From: Spirogloea muscicola
Taxonomy: Eukaryota; Streptophyta; Zygnematophyceae; Spirogloeales; Spirogloeaceae
Direction: 5' to 3'
Length of the DNA stretch: 22,328 bases
NCBI GenBank assembly: GCA_009602725.1
Contig: WELB01000020.1
Location: forward strand, 867,385-889,712
Shown here piece by piece: positions 18,118 to 22,328 of the stretch (the stretch's first letter is position 1; each line of letters begins with the position of its first letter). A model generated the notes under the pieces. That model had not been told where the DNA came from. It saw nothing but the letters and a program-made list of their open reading frames with translations, and made no database searches. The translations under genes and the position numbers were made by a program.

Positions 18118-21100
18118 TCAAGTCAGAATGATGCGAGCTCTAGGTTCAGGCTCCAGCTTCTTTGCTTCCGCCACTGCAGCTGCCATTCGCTCAGTGAAGA
18201 GACTCCACTCATACTTCTGACGGCTCTCAATCTGAACAGGCTCAAAGGAGATCACGCCATGAGTCTTGTGCTTGAGAAGAAGAACGTGCATACCTTGAGC
18301 TAAGGTGTTGCTCATTGTGCGCAAGGACAACTGAGGTCCACAGGCATGGACTTAGACAACAACCTACTTGCTGATTATCACGCCGGCTCTGGCTCATCAT
18401 TTGCAGCAAATTTACAATAGCAAGCTGGTTCTCTTTGATAAACTGAGACAACAACTAAACAATAAAGAAATATGATAACCTCGATAGAATTACCTCGCCC
18501 CAGATATTAGCCTTGTCATCTCTTTCCTGCATGAAGTGATAGCAGAAACATGCTTGAGCCTTTAATCAGACAACTCAGACATCAGCATAAATTATATATT
18601 CAAAGCACCCTATGTACAAGTGCTCGCAATAGGGCATGCACGAGTAATTACAACACTGCAACTTAGAAGCGACTGAACCTAGCCTAGAATGTCTACTGTT
18701 GTGGATTGATGCTTACAGGCTTTATTGTCACAGGCTTCAGGACGACGTACTGAGCATCGACAACACCAATTGTCTTGTGAGGGAGCCCCTGAGAGAGCTT
18801 TGCAGCGAGGTCAACCACAAGGTCTTTAAGCACTTACATGAGCCCTCAACAGAAATAGCTAAGAGGAGTAATACAGAGATACTTTCAAGTAGCAGCCAAC
18901 ATACACTGAGGCATGTAGAGCTCATGGGGTGATACAAATAGCCATTGTAACAAGCAATAGGGCACCATTGTAACAAGCAACCCTGTGGTCGATTATCTGA
19001 CAGACAGGGCAGACATGGTGAAGTGCTAAACCTGGGCGCATTTATGAATGTTGAAGTCCAGGCCCCAGCCATGGACCAAGTCGTTCTGCACAGAGCAAGC
19101 TGCCTATCAGGACGCTTGTAGCTTTGCACTGTATGCACAAGCAGGCACAGGTGGTCAGAAAGTGCAAAAAGCACAAAGGAGCACACCAGCAATAATTGCA
19201 GTGAGTGAATGGGCTGCATGTGGCCTTAATCTTGCCTGTATCAAGTGCCAGACACATCGCCAAGCCTTCCTGGTAAACACTGGCACCTGCATCTCCACAA
19301 AGCTGGACAGCCCACCGACAACAACGACAATAGCATCATTGTGGGGTGTGCAAGCAACAAAGCCAACAATGCATGGGGGTGCGCAGCTGCTGCTGAAGGC
19401 CTCGGCTCACCCTGAGCAGGGAGGATCGTGAGGCTTCTTGCACCAACCCGGGTTCTCCTTGACAATCCTGTACAAGATAAGGGCCGCAGACATCTGACTT
19501 AAACTCGAGGCTTGTAATGACCACTGGCCTTTTCAAGTGGACTAGAACGCCCTTCCATGTAATACATTACAGCTGCAGCGTGAATACAGAGCAGTGTTAA
19601 GTCGGCTGGAGCATGGTAGCCCATTTATGAGGTACAATCTATATAGAGACTGGCACAAAGCCAATGATATCTATCGAAATCTTACTTGTGCACTTCTGAA
19701 TCTGGAAGCCTCCGTGTCATCTGCCACGGGCGCGGCTTGTCTGCGGGGTACTCGACAGCAGGCTGAGAAATCTCCAAGCCATGCGCTTTCACCAACTCCA
19801 GGTACCTGCACACATCAAATATCTGTGAAGCTTGACAATCTGCCAACAGCAGTACATGGGCCTGAAGCTGTCAACCAATGGCAGGCCAGCCACTGCCTAA
19901 GAGCATGTCAGACATGTCCGCTCGTCATGCAAATTGTGTCCACGCATCCCCTTCGACGTGAATAGGACCAGAAAGAACAACTTTGACTGGCCAGTTCATA
20001 TATCCCACAAAGCAACTTGAGAGAGCTTCAGCAAGGCTAGAGCTCTTTGTGTCAACCCCACAAGTAGGTTCAGCTGGAGTGCGCCTGAGAGGCGGTGGCC
20101 AGCTTGCCTGAGAGGTTCAAAGTTGTCGCTGCCAACAGTCTGGTCCCAAAGCCACACGTAGTCATAGGCATCCACAATGCTGGGGTGGAGGAAGCGCTTG
20201 GTGAACCACCTGCGGAGTTGATGTGGATAGATTATGCAAGGAGTCCTCCGGCAAAAGATTGAGGTGGGGCTCCACCAAGGATGAGGTGAGACACGAGCTT
20301 CCTTGGCTGCTTGGACACTCAGAGCAGGAGTCACGGGGGCACAGCTTCATGTATATCTTACTTTCTAACATGCTGATTTGGTAACTGGAGACCTGGAAAG
20401 CATTGAGAATAGCTCTTATATCATGGATGAGAACGATCAGGCCTACAGAAATCACAACGAAAGCTCCATTCAGGGGTCCGTTGTCCAGAGGCTGCACACC
20501 ACTTGGTTTGACCCTCGGCCACAACATGTGTCGCCCGCTGAGCCCAGTCGTACTCAAGCCAGTCGTCCATGCGGCCATCGCTGTGGCACAGCATCACCGT
20601 GAAGTGCTGGGAAGGGAACTGGCGGTTGCGGAGGAAAAGTGCCTGAGTAAGTACATCCTCTACTTCCGGTGGATCTCTATCAGAAGGTCTTTGCAATGTA
20701 CTGTTATAAGGGTGGAAGCCCAAGATGATGCATTAGATGGGTCAATGGGTCCAGTCGGCTAGCTCCAGAATAAAAGAGGGTAGCTGCAACCAGGGCAATA
20801 GCATGGGGTGCTTGTGATCTGAAGCTAAGAATTGTAAAGGCTGCCCTGGAGATGCAGATGCCCTGGCGATCCGAAAACTTCTAAACTTCAGAACTCTTTC
20901 ATCCTTAGAGGTCTCAGCTGGTAGCGTCTGGTCCGCTAACACTGGTCGCCCTGCTAGAACATTTGTGCGAGCAGAGTGCTATGACAAGGCAAGGCATCTA
21001 ATCTGCTGCAGGGAAGGCAGGCGAGGACCTTGGAGACAAGTTGGTCCATATCATCGAGCCGCTGGTCGTCCACAAAGAGTACCAGGAGGCTTTCCGCCTT

Positions 21101-22269
21101 GGATGGCAGGTCCTGCAAGGACATCAGGGCCTCAGGACACAAACCAGCACACGTCGTTCTGTACAACTGGGAAAACATCTTGCAGCCCTGACAATCACGA
21201 CTTCACATTCACGACATACATGCTGTTATATTCTTTGTGGTCCAAAGACAAAGGTCTGAGGATCTACAGTCAGAGGTCTTGACTACAGGGCAGGGCCACA
21301 GGGCTGCACCTCCTCCGGCGCGCCCAGCAGACGCCTCAAGTAGAGGTCGGAGGTGGCCACCACGATCTTTGGTGGGAGGCCCAGCGCTTCCTTGGGGACC
21401 GTGGCCACCTCGCGCTGGTGAATACGACGTAAGCATGATGTTGGAGGTTGCTGGGCATCACTGACTTGATGCTTGTCAGAGACCAGAGCAAGTATGAACT
21501 AGTGGCACACCCCCCAATGAACAGACGGCCACCAGATGAGTCACGCTGCGATGGGTCGGGTAGGCCGAGCATCCGCGAGTCGTACTCGGTTCTCGCAGTA
21601 CGAGACAGAAGAGGGCAGGCGCGCACCTGGCGGGGGGGGGGCATCGCGACCTTCGACTCCAGGCGGCAAGTGGCAATGGCAGCTGGGCTGAGCCATGGCA
21701 ACTGGGGATGGACAAGTGCGTCAATGTCAGGGGTCCACATCGAGCTCGCTGAGAGCCTGCTCGCCTGCTCCAGCGACGGCACCAGGCGCGGTGCAAGGGG
21801 GGCTTGGGCGGCCCAGGCAGCACCTGCGCGACGAGGAGGCCGGCGGCGACCCCGAAGGCCAGGCCGGAGGCGGTGAAGAGCCACGGGTGGAGGCGATGGT
21901 GGTCGAGCCGCCGCTTGCCGCCGCCGCCGCCACCGCCACTGCAGCAACCCCAGGCCGCCACTGTCAGCCTCGAGCTGCTGGCGAGCCGAGCCGGCCACCA
22001 ACAGTGCTGTGAGCCCTGGCTGCGGCGGCGGCGGCGGCGGCGGCGGACATGGCGGCCAGCAGCCCGGCAGCGGACCTCGGGGCCCGCGAGGTCGCGGAGG
22101 CGCGCAGCACGATGGCGAGCGCAAGGAGGAGCCCCAGAAGAACGTGCAGGCCGCTGCGGTGGTCAGCGGCGACGGCGGCCCGGCCAGACAGCTCCGACTC
22201 GGCGCTCGCCGCCAGAAACGGCGGGGACAGCGCGGCGCCATTGCCGGCGCCGCCGCCGCCGCCGCGCAT
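18118..22269 (-). CDS. DUF707-family protein (plant-type, probable type II membrane protein)
   Basis: The biochemical role of this family is not established; plant members are labelled lysine-ketoglutarate reductase trans-splicing related. Exons supported by conservation: 21450-21310, 21112-21029, 20642-20500, 20209-20108, 19805-19686, 19467-19411, 19302-19236, 19085-19032, 18788-18717, 18526-18494, 18231-18118 (987 bases with stop, in frame). Family signatures in order: SDLYLRRLLG, MLCHSDGRMDDW, QTKWWFTKRFLHPSIVDAYD, YLELVKAHGLEISQPA, NPGWCKKPHDPPCSGFVEM, FTRKAWRCVWHLIQNDLVHG, KTIGVVDAQYVV. Two introns are GC-AG (20107-19806 and 19235-19086). The 5' end is uncertain. ATG 22269 opens a frame with a membrane segment HVLLGLLLALAIVLRA and can splice at 22003 to 21450, giving about 417 residues. 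WDQTVG stands where homologues have WDEDLG. Confidence 0.88.
18942..18980. repeat. Short tandem duplication in a DUF707 intron
   Basis: The 16-base unit CCATTGTAACAAGCAA occurs exactly at 18942-18957 and again at 18965-18980, a 23-base period. It lies in the intron between the exons at 19085-19032 and 18788-18717. It is probably a simple duplication. Confidence 0.8.
21451..22002 (-). other. Putative first intron of the DUF707 gene, with a second possible membrane anchor
   Basis: In the preferred model this is intron 1. One minus-strand frame within it encodes a hydrophobic stretch, LFTASGLAFGVAAGLLVAQV, preceded by basic residues, which looks like a real signal anchor; that frame has no ATG upstream before a stop. 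A GT at the end of ...LLVAQ could be a donor. The 5' gene model is therefore unresolved. Confidence 0.4.
21632..21641. repeat. Homopolymer run of ten G
   Basis: Ten consecutive G on the plus strand, inside the uncertain 5' part of the DUF707 gene. Such runs often carry sequencing length errors, which could hide or create a frameshift. Confidence 0.85.
22023..22046. repeat. (CGG)8 trinucleotide repeat
   Basis: Eight perfect CGG units. On the minus strand in the preferred frame they encode an Ala run just after the predicted membrane segment of the DUF707 protein. This is a common feature of GC-rich algal first exons. Confidence 0.85.
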
Positions 22270-22328
22270 CGCGGCGCCACGGGGCCGTCGCAGCTGCAGC
22301 AGCGAGGAGCCGAGCTACGCAGCCACTG

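Noticed and set aside
21336-22280. 314-residue minus-strand frame, the longest in the window
   Set aside because: It is Pro/Arg/Ala-rich compositional sequence. The DUF707 motifs at 21310-21450 are in a different frame, so this is not the main coding frame.
1-22328. CRISPR array, insertion sequence, tRNA/rRNA gene or defence cluster
   Set aside because: No regularly spaced repeats, transposase motifs, cloverleaf-like sequence or clustered defence genes were seen. The four genes account for most of the window.

Overview
This window reads as nuclear DNA of a green alga (Chlorophyta; the exact lineage cannot be fixed from sequence alone). The supporting signs are four intron-dense genes (about 52 introns in 22 kb, mostly 100-350 bases), plant/fungal-type topoisomerase II sequence, an organelle-type PPR protein, a plant-type DUF707 protein, and TGTAA motifs (the usual green-algal poly(A) signal) behind some of the genes. 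No operons, Shine-Dalgarno sites, tRNA, rRNA, CRISPR array or transposase gene was seen.

Layout, left to right. Bases 1-543 are non-coding and carry three diverged copies of a hairpin-bearing repeat. Bases 544-3064 (+) encode a mitochondrial-type methylmalonyl-CoA mutase-associated GTPase (MMAA/MeaB/ArgK family) in eight exons. Bases 3382-13185 (-) encode a complete DNA topoisomerase II in about thirty exons. Bases 13186-13907 are the shared 5' region of TOP2 and the next gene. Bases 13908-17688 (+) encode a P-class pentatricopeptide repeat (PPR) protein in seven exons. Bases 18118 to about 22269 (-) encode a DUF707-family, probably type II membrane, protein in about twelve exons. Orientation alternates (+ - + -): one head-to-head gap and two tail-to-tail gaps.

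The genes do not form a pathway. The GTPase would service a B12-dependent methylmalonyl-CoA mutase in mitochondria. TOP2 handles nuclear DNA topology. The PPR protein is presumably an organelle RNA-binding factor. The DUF707 protein probably sits in the secretory pathway.

Exon models were built by hand from splice-site phase and family conservation. The internal exons of all four genes keep frame from exon to exon. The weakest parts are the 5' end of the DUF707 gene, the N-terminus of the PPR gene, and the low-complexity C-terminal exons of TOP2.

I did not find a clearly novel multi-gene system. The points most worth checking are an apparent excess of GC-AG introns (4 of about 52), a miRNA-like intronic hairpin, the hairpin repeats with a compensatory base-pair change, and changed conserved residues in TOP2, DUF707 and MMAA.
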